Source: Rhizobium sp. RM (GTDB taxonomy: Bacteria > Pseudomonadota > Alphaproteobacteria > Rhizobiales > Rhizobiaceae). Taken from it: DNA of 64,000 bases. Of this stretch, positions 17,087 to 26,373 are shown piece after piece (the first letter of the stretch is position 1; each line of letters starts with the position of its first letter). The stretch is from the NCBI RefSeq assembly GCF_013390595.1, contig NZ_JACAWV010000022.1:124001-188000 (forward strand), in the 5' to 3' direction. The position numbers and the translations under genes are program-made. The notes beneath the pieces were generated by a model. That model did not search any database, was not told the origin of the DNA, and saw nothing but the letters and a program-made list of their open reading frames with translations.

Positions 17087-17440
17087 AGTATTAGCTCGAT
17101 GCGGTCCGACTAACTAGAGACCTACGTCAGATGTCTCCTTTGGGCCGACTGCGGACTTCCCCTGCGCACCAGAAGCGGACAGCAGGCGACCACCAGAGGC
17201 GGCGCAATCGTAAAAATTGCGCCAAGGTATCAGTTCTGCCGGAAGCTTCTGACGTCACGCGCTGGAGGAATTCGAACATCCTGTTGCATTTGAGCGTGTG
17301 GCCACGTGGTGGCTGATGCCGTGGCGCTCAATGCCCCACCACGCATTCGCGGTCGGAAACGGACAGGGAATTCAAAATTTAGCGGGTCTTTTTACACCAG
17401 CGAAAGCGGCAGATGCTCTACTCACGCAAAAGGGGATGGC
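17087..17440. other. Intergenic, no gene seen
   Basis: Short frames (17131-17316, and the 5' extension of the next gene from 17306) have no ribosome-binding site or recognisable content. The region probably holds the promoter of the hydrolase (minus) and of the small membrane protein (plus). Confidence 0.4.
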
Positions 17441-17794
17441 ATGAGCTGGCAAGCAAGGGTTGCGGAGCGTCTCAAGAAGACAGAGGCACGGACGGAGCGG
17501 CAACGAAACGCAATTGACGAGAAAATGGCTCGGGAAAGACCTGTGCGCGTGCTGAGGCGCGTGTGGCGGGACTTTCGCGAGTGTTATCATATCATAACAA
17601 ACAGCCGACGTTACCAGGCACGCATACGCCAACTTTATATCGCTTTCGGCGCAATGACTGGCTTGTTAATTTCGGCACCAACCCACACACCGCCGCTATT
17701 ATGGGCAGCCGGCGGCGGTCTGCTCGGCTTCCTGATCTACCGCATAAGGCGTCGCGCGAAACTTGAACGCGACAGGCAAAATCGCCGGTATTAA
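17441..17794 (+). CDS. Small membrane protein with basic N-terminal helix
   Basis: About 117 residues from ATG 17441 (AGGGGATGGC precedes it; the frame from 17306 is not needed). Residues 1-65 are strongly basic and probably helical. Two hydrophobic segments follow (YIAFGAMTGLLISA and LLWAAGGGLLGFLIY) and the C-terminus is basic. The layout and the MSW start resemble the protein at 43898, although the sequence similarity is weak. Function unknown. Confidence 0.55.
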   Translation: MSWQARVAERLKKTEARTERQRNAIDEKMARERPVRVLRRVWRDFRECYHIITNSRRYQARIRQLYIAFGAMTGLLISAPTHTPPLLWAAGGGLLGFLIYRIRRRAKLERDRQNRRY

Positions 17795-17808
17795 GTGCGC
17801 GAGCACGG

Positions 17809-18147
17809 TTAAAGGCTGCAACCGGGATGCTTGTAAAGATCGGCCTGGGACAGATCAGGAGGGCATTCGGAGGTTTTTCCACCGGATTGGCCGCAGGCCG
17901 ATGCCTTGATTTGCGATATGGCCGAATAGCGCCCCTGCGATACATGCACCCGGACGCAGACCTTTGTATCGGCATTCCACCAGGTATTGTTGCCGCCGAC
18001 ATCCACATAACCGCGCGATTGCATCTCGCTTTCCGCCCCCGGTGCCCGCGCTCCAACAAGATCGGCAACATCATCAGGAGATTTCGCATGAACTGCAGAG
18101 GCTGAAAACAGCGACGCGGCGAGAAGCAAAATTGGATTCAAACGCAT
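17809..18147 (-). CDS. Secreted hypothetical protein
   Basis: 112 residues with a signal peptide (hydrophobic residues 5-18, probable cleavage after VHA). The mature part has DLVGARAPGAESEMQSRGYV, a short module seen in many small periplasmic proteins of Rhizobiales, and three cysteines. The final CPPDLSQADLYKHPGC may form a disulphide. It is probably periplasmic. The role is unknown. Confidence 0.65.
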   Translation of the reverse strand: MRLNPILLLAASLFSASAVHAKSPDDVADLVGARAPGAESEMQSRGYVDVGGNNTWWNADTKVCVRVHVSQGRYSAISQIKASACGQSGGKTSECPPDLSQADLYKHPGCSL

Positions 18148-18235
18148 GAATTGTGTCCCTCCCGGTAACGGCCCACGTGAATCTAGCCGTATCTACGAAC
18201 TGTGACGAGCAGATATTTGACGAAGAACGATGGCC

Positions 18236-19000
18236 TCAAGCATCCCGCCAGTCGATGGGTGCGTGCTGTCTGTATCCTTCTCTCAGTCGACCGCCAAAAT
18301 CTCGCAGAACGTCGTCGATGAGGTCATTGACCTGCCGGATTTCCGGTCCCGCAAACAGCGCCTGGAATGATCTTTCAAATTGCAGGGCAAGACCGTCTGA
18401 CATGGTCGCAAGAGCCCGAGGCAATGCCTTGCCCGCTGCACTCCATTGCCCATTGGCCCGCAATGCAAAATCCGCCAGCTCGATATAGAGCGTCGCGCCT
18501 GTTGCAAGACGCTCGTGTTCTGATGTGGTGGCATCGAGCGCCAAAGCCAGATCCGAAATAACATGGCGGCGGCGATCGATCTCAGGGTTGGTCAGCGGCA
18601 GAGGTCCTGCGTCAATCACCTGCTTTGCGATGACACGCGCACGCTCCAGCGTCGGCGTGGGCGGCAAGACGGAGATTCCTTCCGTCACCAGCGCAGGCAG
18701 AACCGGTTTTCCTGATGGGCGGTCAATCTCCCGGCAGAAATAGGAGAACGTGTTGAGGTCGTGACAAAAGACTTCAAGCACCTGCCCTTCGAACGCCACA
18801 ACCTCGCGCCATGCGCCCGTGGGCAGCGAAGGGAAAAACAGAACGACGTCGTAATCCGAGTTCGCCCGTGCTGTGCCCCTTGAGCGCGAGCCCGCCAGCA
18901 ACGCCGCCTCGGCGTTCGCGTGAGATTGTTGCGCGAACCGCCTGATGCGTTCAATCGCGTTCACCACCTCCGCGCAATATTTGCTCTGGCCCTCGCCCAT
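18236..19000 (-). CDS. Nucleotidyltransferase-domain protein
   Basis: About 254 residues from ATG 19000. The pol-beta-type active site is LLAGSRSRGTARANSDYDVV: the GS motif, then DYD carrying the two metal-binding Asp, near residues 36-55. The C-terminal half is helical and may be a substrate or HEPN-like helper domain. This resembles aminoglycoside-type or MNT-type nucleotidyltransferases, but no antibiotic can be assigned. The longer start at 19114 adds an unconserved stretch. Confidence 0.75.
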   Translation of the reverse strand: MGEGQSKYCAEVVNAIERIRRFAQQSHANAEAALLAGSRSRGTARANSDYDVVLFFPSLPTGAWREVVAFEGQVLEVFCHDLNTFSYFCREIDRPSGKPVLPALVTEGISVLPPTPTLERARVIAKQVIDAGPLPLTNPEIDRRRHVISDLALALDATTSEHERLATGATLYIELADFALRANGQWSAAGKALPRALATMSDGLALQFERSFQALFAGPEIRQVNDLIDDVLRDFGGRLREGYRQHAPIDWRDA

Positions 19001-19183
19001 CGCACTATCCCCAGGACATATCGCTGTTGGAGAGTGACTAAGATCACAATACGCTCGGGAATCAAGCCACACGTCCAGATCGCACCTGAACGCGCCCTGC
19101 CACATGGCCGACATGCCCGCCTCGGGCTGGACTATATGAGACTGGCCGCTTAAACCGGGAGCTTGATGGCAGGGGGTGAAACG

Positions 19184-19831
19184 ATGGCGTTGCAGTTTTC
19201 AGGTGTGTTGCTCGACCTTGATGGGCTTCTGCTCGATACCGAACGGCTACAGTTCGAGGTCGGGCCAGCGGTGCTCCGCAGTCTCGGATATGCGGTTTCG
19301 CAGGATTTCTTTCACACGCTGGTCGGTGTCGACCGGGTGGAAAGCGCGCGGCTGATCAACCTCGAAATCGGCGCCTCCATCGACAGCCAGGAGCTGAACC
19401 GTGCCTGGAACGAGGCGATGGACGCGAAAATGCGCGACGCCATTCCCCTGCGTCCCGGTGTGCATGATTTTCTGGACGCGCTGGATGAGCGCAAACTGCC
19501 CCGCGCCATCGCCACCAACAGCGTCACCGCCAGAGCCGAATGGAAGCTCGAACATGCCGGTCTTCTCGAGCGCGTCAACGCAGTCGTCGGCGTCGACAAG
19601 GTCAAGCGCGGCAAGCCTGCGCCGGATGTGTATATCGCCGCCGCAGCAGCGCTCGGTCTCGACCCATCGGAGTGCATCGCGCTTGACGACAGCGACCTTG
19701 GCGTGCGCGCTGCCGTGGAGGCCGGACTGGCGAAGGTCATCCAGATACCCGACATGGTGATGAGCCGAGATCTGCGCGCCCACCACCAGGCAGGTTCGCT
19801 CGCCGAAGCGCGGTCCATTCTCGGCATCTGA
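19184..19831 (+). CDS. HAD-superfamily phosphatase (beta-phosphoglucomutase-like)
   Basis: About 215 residues from ATG 19184, preceded by AGGGGGTGAA (TTG 19163 and ATG 19166 are alternatives). Motif I is LLDLDGLLLDTE with the nucleophile Asp, motif II is IATNS, motif III is KRGKPAPDVY, and motif IV is IALDDSDLGVRAA. The helical cap lies between motifs I and II. It resembles small-molecule sugar phosphatases such as YcjU/YniC. The substrate is not known. Confidence 0.85.
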   Translation: MALQFSGVLLDLDGLLLDTERLQFEVGPAVLRSLGYAVSQDFFHTLVGVDRVESARLINLEIGASIDSQELNRAWNEAMDAKMRDAIPLRPGVHDFLDALDERKLPRAIATNSVTARAEWKLEHAGLLERVNAVVGVDKVKRGKPAPDVYIAAAAALGLDPSECIALDDSDLGVRAAVEAGLAKVIQIPDMVMSRDLRAHHQAGSLAEARSILGI

Positions 19832-19935
19832 GCCAGACCGCGCCACTGCCCTGCCAGCCGATCCCACATTGCGGCCTTACCCCAATAGAAACAGCCTGTT
19901 GACTCATCGTTAGGCGCCATACTATATGCCGCCAC

Positions 19936-20463
19936 ATGACATTACTGGAACAAAAACACCTTGCCTTGCTCGACGAGGCCGAACGCCGGGGTCAGACTGA
20001 CATTGGCAATATGCGCTTGTGTTTCGAGGTGCTGTCGCTGGCGGCCTCCATCGATCATGCCTGCGCCGGGCGGCTTGCGCCACACAACCTGTCGGAAGGC
20101 AAATTCGTTCTGCTGTTTCTGCTGCGCGATCTGCCCGAGGGGCTGGCGCCGCACGAACTGGCCGAACGCGCCGGTGTGACGCGTGCAACGGTAACAGGTC
20201 TTCTGGACGGGCTGGAACGCGATGGTTTTCTGGCCCGGCACAACGACAGGCAGGATCGCCGCAAGGTCTCCGTTCGCCTGACGGAAAAGGGACAGGCGAC
20301 GGCCGCAGAGCTTTTCCATGAACACAGCCGCTGGATCGGCTCATTATTTACGGGCTTCGACGCCGCCGAGCGCGTGGTGCTGAGCAACATGCTGCAGCGT
20401 GTATGGCGCAACGTGACCCTGCCGCATGATGACCCCGCCGCGACAGAGGCCCCTCGCCCGTGA
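19936..20463 (+). CDS. MarR family transcriptional regulator
   Basis: 175 residues with a winged HTH at about 75-140: APHELAERAGVTRATVTGLLDGLERDG is the HTH with recognition helix, and RHNDRQDRRKVSVRLTEKG is the conserved wing. It should bind a palindromic operator as a dimer and respond to a small ligand. It overlaps the next gene (GTG 20460) by 4 bases, so the two are coupled and the HEAT-like repair protein is its likely operon partner. Confidence 0.88.
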   Translation: MTLLEQKHLALLDEAERRGQTDIGNMRLCFEVLSLAASIDHACAGRLAPHNLSEGKFVLLFLLRDLPEGLAPHELAERAGVTRATVTGLLDGLERDGFLARHNDRQDRRKVSVRLTEKGQATAAELFHEHSRWIGSLFTGFDAAERVVLSNMLQRVWRNVTLPHDDPAATEAPRP

Positions 20464-21254
20464 GCGGTCGTGCATCCGGAAAACGCATTGCGGATATCGC
20501 ACCGTCACGTCTGGCGCTGCTGAATGCAGGCACTGTGGAGGCGACCACGCTGACGGAATGCCTGGCCGTCGATTTCGCTGCCCTTATGGCCGCCGCCCTG
20601 CCTGAAATTGGCGAAGAGGCAATCGGAACCATGCGGCAGACCTCGACAGATGGCATTTCCCGGCGCATGGCGCTGGCGGCGCACCTGATCCGGCAGGCGC
20701 TGGTGGACGAGCATCAGGGCGCGTCGATGCTGGACAGGCTGCGCCAGCACCCTTCCGATACGGTGCGCGGCTGGGCATGTTTTCTGGTGGGAGCGACGCC
20801 CGACCACACGCTTCATCAGCGCCTTCAGCTCATCAGGCCGCTGGCTGACGACATGCATTTCGGCGTGCGCGAATGGGCATGGATGGCGGTGCGCCCGCAT
20901 ATTGCCAGGGATCTAGAAAGCGCCATCCGCGAGCTTGCCGCCTGGACCCATGCGCCTTCGGAACGGCTGCGACGTTTCGCGTGCGAGGCGACCCGGCCGC
21001 GCGGCGTGTGGTGCGCGCATATCGCAACGCTGCGCCAGTGCCCTGAGCAGGCCTTGCCGATCCTCGAGCCCCTGCGTGCCGACCCTGCCCCCTACGTTCA
21101 GGATTCCCTCGGCAACTGGCTGAACGATGCCAGCAAGGACCGGCCAGACTGGGTGCAGGACCTTTGCGACCGCTGGTCCAGCCAGAGCCCGACGCCGCAA
21201 ACACAGCGGATCTGCCGCCGCGCGCTGCGCTCACTCACCCGCAAGGCTTCATGA
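20460..21254 (+). CDS. DNA alkylation repair-like HEAT protein
   Basis: 264 residues, alpha-helical throughout. The centre matches the DNA alkylation repair (AlkD-related) family: FGVREWAWMAVRPHIARD, then ERLRRFACEATRPRGVW, then YVQDSLGNWLNDASKDRPDWV and RICRRALRSL. These enzymes bind alkylated DNA with HEAT-like repeats, some with glycosylase activity. Which catalytic residues are kept is hard to judge here. The start is GTG, overlapping the MarR stop, so expression is likely under MarR control. Confidence 0.75.
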   Translation: MSGRASGKRIADIAPSRLALLNAGTVEATTLTECLAVDFAALMAAALPEIGEEAIGTMRQTSTDGISRRMALAAHLIRQALVDEHQGASMLDRLRQHPSDTVRGWACFLVGATPDHTLHQRLQLIRPLADDMHFGVREWAWMAVRPHIARDLESAIRELAAWTHAPSERLRRFACEATRPRGVWCAHIATLRQCPEQALPILEPLRADPAPYVQDSLGNWLNDASKDRPDWVQDLCDRWSSQSPTPQTQRICRRALRSLTRKAS

Positions 21255-21272
21255 AACGAAAGGCCCATACCG

Positions 21273-21611
21273 ATGACACACTATCTTGCCGAACTTTATT
21301 CCCCCAGGCAGCAATGGCTGTCTCTGGATGAAGCCGGCCGCGCCGGCTTTTTCGAAACCATCGGCGCCGGCATGGGCGCCTTGTCCGCCCTTGGCATCGA
21401 GGCAATCGCGCTGGGACGAACCGAGGCGACAACACTGAACGCCCCTACCCAGCAGTTCTTCGCAATCTGGCGCGCCCCTGACGCCACCGCCATGCAGGCC
21501 CTCATCAACGGCATCGCCGCCTCCGGCTGGCACGACTACTTCGACACGATCAACGCCACAGGCGCCGGTGGCGACCTGAACGCGCATCTTGCGGAACTGG
21601 CAGCGCTGTAA
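21273..21611 (+). CDS. Conserved hypothetical protein (DUF6616-like)
   Basis: 112 residues without membrane segments. It resembles small dimeric alpha/beta-barrel-type proteins, with strands around HYLAELYSPRQQW and QFFAIWRAP. The 'ASGWHDYFDTINATG' segment near the end is characteristic of a family of unknown function found in soil bacteria. It lies 18 bases after the repair gene, so it is probably the third gene of the MarR operon. Confidence 0.6.
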   Translation: MTHYLAELYSPRQQWLSLDEAGRAGFFETIGAGMGALSALGIEAIALGRTEATTLNAPTQQFFAIWRAPDATAMQALINGIAASGWHDYFDTINATGAGGDLNAHLAELAAL

Positions 21612-21648
21612 GGGGAGCCTTGAAGCCCTGCTTATCCACACATGAGAT

Positions 21649-21679
21649 TGCCGGGCGGCAGATCATCCACCGCCCGGCA
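21649..21679. terminator. Bidirectional hairpin terminator
   Basis: A perfect 10-bp stem TGCCGGGCGG/CCGCCCGGCA with an 11-base loop lies between the convergent DUF6616-like gene and the MFS gene. Confidence 0.7.
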
Positions 21680-21683
21680 GACA

Positions 21684-22883
21684 TCATAGGACCTGGCGGC
21701 GGTTTCGACGCAGCAGGTAAAGCGCAAACAGCACCAGCACCGCCATGACCGTGACATAGGCCACCAGCGGCCAGGCAGTGTCGCCATCAAATGTGAGGAC
21801 CATCAGCGTTCCCACGATGCCGACGAACAGGCTCTGGATGCAGAAATAGAGCGCCACTGCCGAGCCGGCCCTGTCGTCGAATTCGGCCAGCGCACCATTG
21901 GCCGTGACGGACACCGCAAACACGATGCCTGTCGCCATCAGCCACATCGGCATGACGAAGCTGAAGAAGGATGGCTGCGCGAATGTCTGCCCGAGACTGA
22001 GCAGGATGGCACCGGCCAGGAGCATGACCATGCCCCTGACGAGGCTGCCGGGAATGCCCCAGGCCGCGACAAATCCTCTGGCAAAGCGGCTGGTGAGGAT
22101 CATCACCACCGCCACTGTCGCAAACATCAGGCTGAAGTGCAGTTCGGAGTACCCCGCTTTGTCGATCAGCACCCGCGGCGCGGTGGAGAAGAACACGAAA
22201 AACGTGCCCATCGCCGCACTGAAACCCAGCGTATAGCTCCAGAATGCAAGGCTGCGGAACATCGGCCGGAAGGACCGGCGCGATGGCGTGGCCGTGACCG
22301 GTCGTGTTTCGTGCCATTGCCCCAGCGCATTGAGGACCGCCAGCAAGGCAAGCCCGCCGAGCAGGAGGAAGATTGCCCGCCATCCATAGGCATCGGCAAT
22401 CAGGGCCCCGGCAATCGGCCCGAGCGCGGGCACGAAAGCCAGCATCGATCCGAACAGGCTGTAGATGGTCGCACCTTCCGGGCGTTCCGCGTAAACATCG
22501 CGAACCGTTGCAAACAGGGCAACCAGCGCCGCCGAGGCGCCAAGCCCCTGCAGCAACCGCAGCAGCAGGAACGGTACGGCTGCGGAAGATGCGGCAAGCG
22601 CGAAGGACGCGATGGCAAACACGGCACCCCCGAAAATCAGCACCGGGCGACGGCCGATGCGATCGGAAACCGGCCCGAAGACGAGCTGACCTGCGCCAAG
22701 TGTCACCATGTAGAGACTGAGCGTTAACTGGACGATGCCGGGGCTGGTGCCGAGAATACCGGGCATGGCCGGAACGACCGGCAGATAGATATCCATCGCC
22801 AGCGACGCGAGGATATCGAAAGGCGCCATCAGCAGCAGTGCCGCAGGCAGGCGGTGGCTCCAGAGAGGAGTAGGATGAGACAT
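21684..22883 (-). CDS. Cml/Flo-type MFS phenicol-like exporter
   Basis: About 399 residues from ATG 22883 with 12 predicted helices. It resembles chloramphenicol/florfenicol exporters of the Bcr/CflA group: LLLMAPFDILASLAMDIYLP at TM1, GAGQLVFGPVSDRIGRRP (motif A) after TM2, LLQGLGASAALVALFATVRDVYA, and FFVFFSTAPRVLID. CmlA proteins keep nearly the same blocks. The frame extends upstream to 23024, but the family start is at 22883. Resistance is inferred from family, not shown. It lies downstream of chrBA on the same strand, 231 bases away. Confidence 0.82.
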   Translation of the reverse strand: MSHPTPLWSHRLPAALLLMAPFDILASLAMDIYLPVVPAMPGILGTSPGIVQLTLSLYMVTLGAGQLVFGPVSDRIGRRPVLIFGGAVFAIASFALAASSAAVPFLLLRLLQGLGASAALVALFATVRDVYAERPEGATIYSLFGSMLAFVPALGPIAGALIADAYGWRAIFLLLGGLALLAVLNALGQWHETRPVTATPSRRSFRPMFRSLAFWSYTLGFSAAMGTFFVFFSTAPRVLIDKAGYSELHFSLMFATVAVVMILTSRFARGFVAAWGIPGSLVRGMVMLLAGAILLSLGQTFAQPSFFSFVMPMWLMATGIVFAVSVTANGALAEFDDRAGSAVALYFCIQSLFVGIVGTLMVLTFDGDTAWPLVAYVTVMAVLVLFALYLLRRNRRQVL

Positions 22884-23114
22884 GAGAAAACGTCCGCACA
22901 AATGAGAGCATCTGGCAACGTCTGTCTGCAGCAATGGCTGGATCTGGGTTCGACAGGACGCCGCAACAACGAAAAAGCTGTTGCGGCTTATCTGTCTGCT
23001 TGTTTGGCCGAACCCATAATGCACTCCACGGGCGAAATCTCGATGCCCGGGAGGTTAGGCGATTGTTGGTCGCGGTTCAAGCTGCGGGCACTCATGCACT
23101 CCCCGCCGCTTTGC

Positions 23115-24521
23115 TCATCCCGCGCCAAGCACATGCCAGATGATGCCGAGCGTGGCTGACACAAGCAGGGTTGTTATCACCGAAAGCTTCAGTGCGAATA
23201 TTGCCCCGACCGCGAGAAGCGTAAGCAGCAGGGACGGAAGGCTGAGCGTGGTCAGCACCGGTAGCTCAAGGGAAATTCCGGCAAATTCCACGGCCGTCAC
23301 CTCGGCAAACAGCACATGCAGCCCGAACCAGATCGCGAGGTTCAGGATGACTCCGACGACCGCCGCAGTGATTGCCGACATCGCGGCGCCGAGAGCGGCG
23401 TTGCCGCGCATGGATTCGATAAAAGGCGCGCCGGCGAAGATCCAGAGGAAGCTTGGCAGGAATGTCACCCAGGTCGTCAGGATCGCTGCAAGCGTTGCCG
23501 CAAAAAGCGGATCGAGCGATCCCGGATCGCGATAAGCGGCGAGAAAGCCGACGAACTGCGTGACCATGATCAATGGCCCCGGTGTCGTTTCAGCCATGCC
23601 CAGACCATCCAGCATTTCGCCTGGCTGCAACCAGCCAAAGTTCTCGACGGCCTGCTGCGCCACATAGGCAAGCACCGCATAAGCGCCGCCGAACGTGACG
23701 ACCGCCATCTGGCTGAAGAACACGCCGATCCTGGAAAACACGCTGTCCTGGCCAAGCGTCAGCAACAGCACAGCCACCGGCACCAGCCACAGCACCGTGA
23801 GAACGCCGCAGGTCTTTATAGACCATCCGAGATTGGGCCGTGCGTGATAGGGGATCTCCTCGCCAAGAATGGAATCCCGATCCTCGAGAATTGTCCTTGA
23901 TCCCGACTTGTGTCCGCCCGAGCCCCGGAAAGCCGCTAGACCAGCGCGGCCACCGATATAACCAATGACACCTGATGTGATGATGATCAGCGGAAAAGGC
24001 ACCTTGAACACAAAGATCGCCGCAAAGGCCGAGGCGGCGAGAGCCATCATCGTGCCATTGCCGAGCGCCCTGCCGCCAATCCTGAACACGGCCTGCATCA
24101 CCACGGCAAGTACGGCACATTTAAGCCCGAAGAACATGCCCTCGATAAAGGTCACATCGCCAAACAGCACGTAAATGTAGCTCAACGCCAGAATGGCGAG
24201 AAAACCGGGCAGGACAAACAGCAGACCGGCGATCATGCCGCCTTTGGTTCTGTTGAGAAGCCAGCCGATATAGATTGCAAGCTGGTGCGCTTCGGGTCCG
24301 GGCAAAAGCATGCAGTAGTTCAGGGCATGCAGGAAACGGTGTTCGCCAACCCAGCGTTTTTCATCGACAACGATACGATGGATAAGGGCAATCTGTCCGG
24401 CCGGGCCGCCAAAACTCAAAGCGGCCACCCGCGCCCAGACACGTACCGCATCCGACAGGGGAACGAGGTCACGACTGGACGCACCGCGCGCGTCTTCGGT
24501 GTCTTTTGCAAAATCGCTCAT
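23115..24521 (-). CDS. chrA: Chromate transporter ChrA
   Basis: About 468 residues from ATG 24521, of long-chain (two-domain) ChrA type. The first CHR domain has SFGGPAGQIALIHRIVVDEKRW, LLPGPEAHQLAIYIGW and GLLFVLPGFL. The second has TFGGAYAVLAYVAQQAVE and GMAETTPGPLIMVTQFVGF. ChrA expels chromate from the cytoplasm. It starts 5 bases after the chrB stop, so the two form an operon. The frame could begin further up at 24572, inside chrB, which is less likely. Confidence 0.95.
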   Translation of the reverse strand: MSDFAKDTEDARGASSRDLVPLSDAVRVWARVAALSFGGPAGQIALIHRIVVDEKRWVGEHRFLHALNYCMLLPGPEAHQLAIYIGWLLNRTKGGMIAGLLFVLPGFLAILALSYIYVLFGDVTFIEGMFFGLKCAVLAVVMQAVFRIGGRALGNGTMMALAASAFAAIFVFKVPFPLIIITSGVIGYIGGRAGLAAFRGSGGHKSGSRTILEDRDSILGEEIPYHARPNLGWSIKTCGVLTVLWLVPVAVLLLTLGQDSVFSRIGVFFSQMAVVTFGGAYAVLAYVAQQAVENFGWLQPGEMLDGLGMAETTPGPLIMVTQFVGFLAAYRDPGSLDPLFAATLAAILTTWVTFLPSFLWIFAGAPFIESMRGNAALGAAMSAITAAVVGVILNLAIWFGLHVLFAEVTAVEFAGISLELPVLTTLSLPSLLLTLLAVGAIFALKLSVITTLLVSATLGIIWHVLGAG

Positions 24522-24525
24522 GGCC

Positions 24526-25338
24526 TCAGCCCTTCCTCGGGTTCGGCCAGTTGTGCGTTTCATCGGTGGCATCGCGACACCAGCGATAGAAGGCGTCGTA
24601 GACTGTCAGACCTGCCGCCAGTTGCTCGAGATCGTCATTGAACATGCGCGACAGACCAAGCGACGCCGCAAGCAGGCCCGGCACCTCAGGTGCCAGTTCC
24701 GGACGCGCCGTATCGGCGCCGCGCACAATGGTGGCAAGACGCAGAAGCGGCTCGTTTTTCAGGCCGAATTCCTCGACCATCACATCGAAGGTGCAGAGAT
24801 TGCCGCGATGGCTCCAGAACACCTCTTCGATGTCGAACGGCGTCGCACTGAAACGCTCTGCAACGGCCTCCACCTCCGCAGCCGGAACGAACAGAAAGAC
24901 GGCGAAGGGATCAACGAAGCGGCGGATCAGCCAGGGACAGGCGATCCGGTCGATCTTCGGCCGTGCGCGTGTGACCCACACCGTCCGCCCGAGCGGGTCA
25001 CGCGGCGGCATCCTGTTTTCAGGGATCAGGACGCCACCACTCTCCCGCCAGGCCTCAAAGCCGCCTTCCAGCACCTCGGCCTGCCTGCCGAGCGCCCGAA
25101 GATGGGCGGCAACACCGTGAACAAGCTTTTTTCCTTTCTGGCAGAACACGATGGCAGGTGTCGTCAACGTATCAGCCCAGGCCGCCACCATCCTGTAGTC
25201 GCGTCGGATGGAACAGGGAATAAAACGCGGATCGGCGGCGAAGTCGTTATCGTCGCGAACATCGATAAGGGCCGGCAAGCCAGGCGTGCCAAGAATACGG
25301 TTCAGCTTGTCCGGGGTGATTTCCAGAAATGACGGCAT
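24526..25338 (-). CDS. chrB: Chromate resistance protein ChrB with N-terminal rhodanese
   Basis: About 270 residues from ATG 25338, preceded by GGAGGA. Residues 1-105 are a rhodanese domain (IDVRDDNDFAADPR, and active-site loop FCQKGKK with Cys). Residues 120-270 are the ChrB C-terminal domain (WVTRARPKIDRIACPWLIRRFVDP and FWSHRGNLCTFDVMVEEF). ChrB proteins act as chromate-responsive regulators or accessory factors for chrA. A rhodanese fusion is a known variant. It heads the chrBA operon. Confidence 0.9.
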   Translation of the reverse strand: MPSFLEITPDKLNRILGTPGLPALIDVRDDNDFAADPRFIPCSIRRDYRMVAAWADTLTTPAIVFCQKGKKLVHGVAAHLRALGRQAEVLEGGFEAWRESGGVLIPENRMPPRDPLGRTVWVTRARPKIDRIACPWLIRRFVDPFAVFLFVPAAEVEAVAERFSATPFDIEEVFWSHRGNLCTFDVMVEEFGLKNEPLLRLATIVRGADTARPELAPEVPGLLAASLGLSRMFNDDLEQLAAGLTVYDAFYRWCRDATDETHNWPNPRKG

Positions 25339-25535
25339 GGCGCGTCCTCCGTTGATGCGGGTGAATGGACGCGCTTCTTCAGCCGTAGCCTCGTGGGGTG
25401 ATCGCTGCCCCATGCCAAATTCTCACACCGATCGAGGCCGCCTGTCAAGCCGGATCGCCCGCAGGCAAAGGCGTCATGCCAGTGTCAGAATGGCCCCATA
25501 GAAAACGGCACACAGCCATAGCCCGGAATTCGAAC

Positions 25536-26189
25536 ATGACACCAGAAACCGAAATTCTGCGCGAGCTTTGCAACCGGATAGCGGAACCCGGGGGGCGAAG
25601 GATCATCGCGATCGATGGCGTGGATGGTGCCGGAAAGACGGTTTTTGCCGGGCGACTGTCGGCAATGCTCGTTGACGCGGGACATTCCGTCATTCAGGCC
25701 AGCGTGGATGGCTTTCACAACAGCCGGGTGCTCCGCTACCGCCGTGGCAAATCCGACCCGCAAGGCTTCTTCGAGGATTCCTATAACTACCCGATGTTTC
25801 GCGAGACACTGATAGATCCGTTTCGCGCTGGTGCAAGCTCCGTCTCCACCGCCCGCTTCGACCATGTGCGGGATGCAGAGATAACGCGCACGGCCAAAGT
25901 CGAAACCGCCAGCCTGCTGGTGATCGACGGCATATTCCTGCACCGGGATGAACTGGCGGGAATCTGGGATTTCAGCATCTTCCTGTCGGTGCCATTTGCC
26001 GTTTCCTACGCCAGAATGGCAAAACGAGACGGCTCGAATCCCGACCCGCTCGCCACTGAGAACCGGCGTTACTACGAGGGGCAGCAGATCTATATTCGCA
26101 CCTGCCAGCCGGAAAAGCGCGCCACCGTGGTAATCGACAACAGCGATATTGACGCGACACATCTCGTAAGCGGTCATTCCGGCCTGTGA
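25536..26189 (+). CDS. Uridine kinase-like P-loop protein
   Basis: About 217 residues from ATG 25536, of the PRK/URK-type P-loop kinases. Walker A is IDGVDGAGKTVFA (near residues 28-40), followed by VIQASVDGFHNSRVLRYRRG, which fits the phosphate-acceptor region, and VIDGIFLHRDEL, the Walker B-like strand. ENRRYYEGQQIYI is near the C-terminus. It probably phosphorylates a nucleoside or sugar-like substrate. It is divergent from chrB with about 200 bases between. Confidence 0.75.
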   Translation: MTPETEILRELCNRIAEPGGRRIIAIDGVDGAGKTVFAGRLSAMLVDAGHSVIQASVDGFHNSRVLRYRRGKSDPQGFFEDSYNYPMFRETLIDPFRAGASSVSTARFDHVRDAEITRTAKVETASLLVIDGIFLHRDELAGIWDFSIFLSVPFAVSYARMAKRDGSNPDPLATENRRYYEGQQIYIRTCQPEKRATVVIDNSDIDATHLVSGHSGL

Positions 26190-26373
26190 ACTCTAGGGGG
26201 CTGGTATCTCGTTCATCGTCCGGCCGAGCCAAAATCGGCACGAAGATTTCAGCCTGGAGCGTATGAAGCGAGGCCCCGCCTCCCGATATCCAGTTACCTG
26301 CCAATTCCCTGCCCCTGAGCACAACGTCACTGCAGGCGGACGATGGTTGTTGTCCCCAATCCCTGACGTCAGA

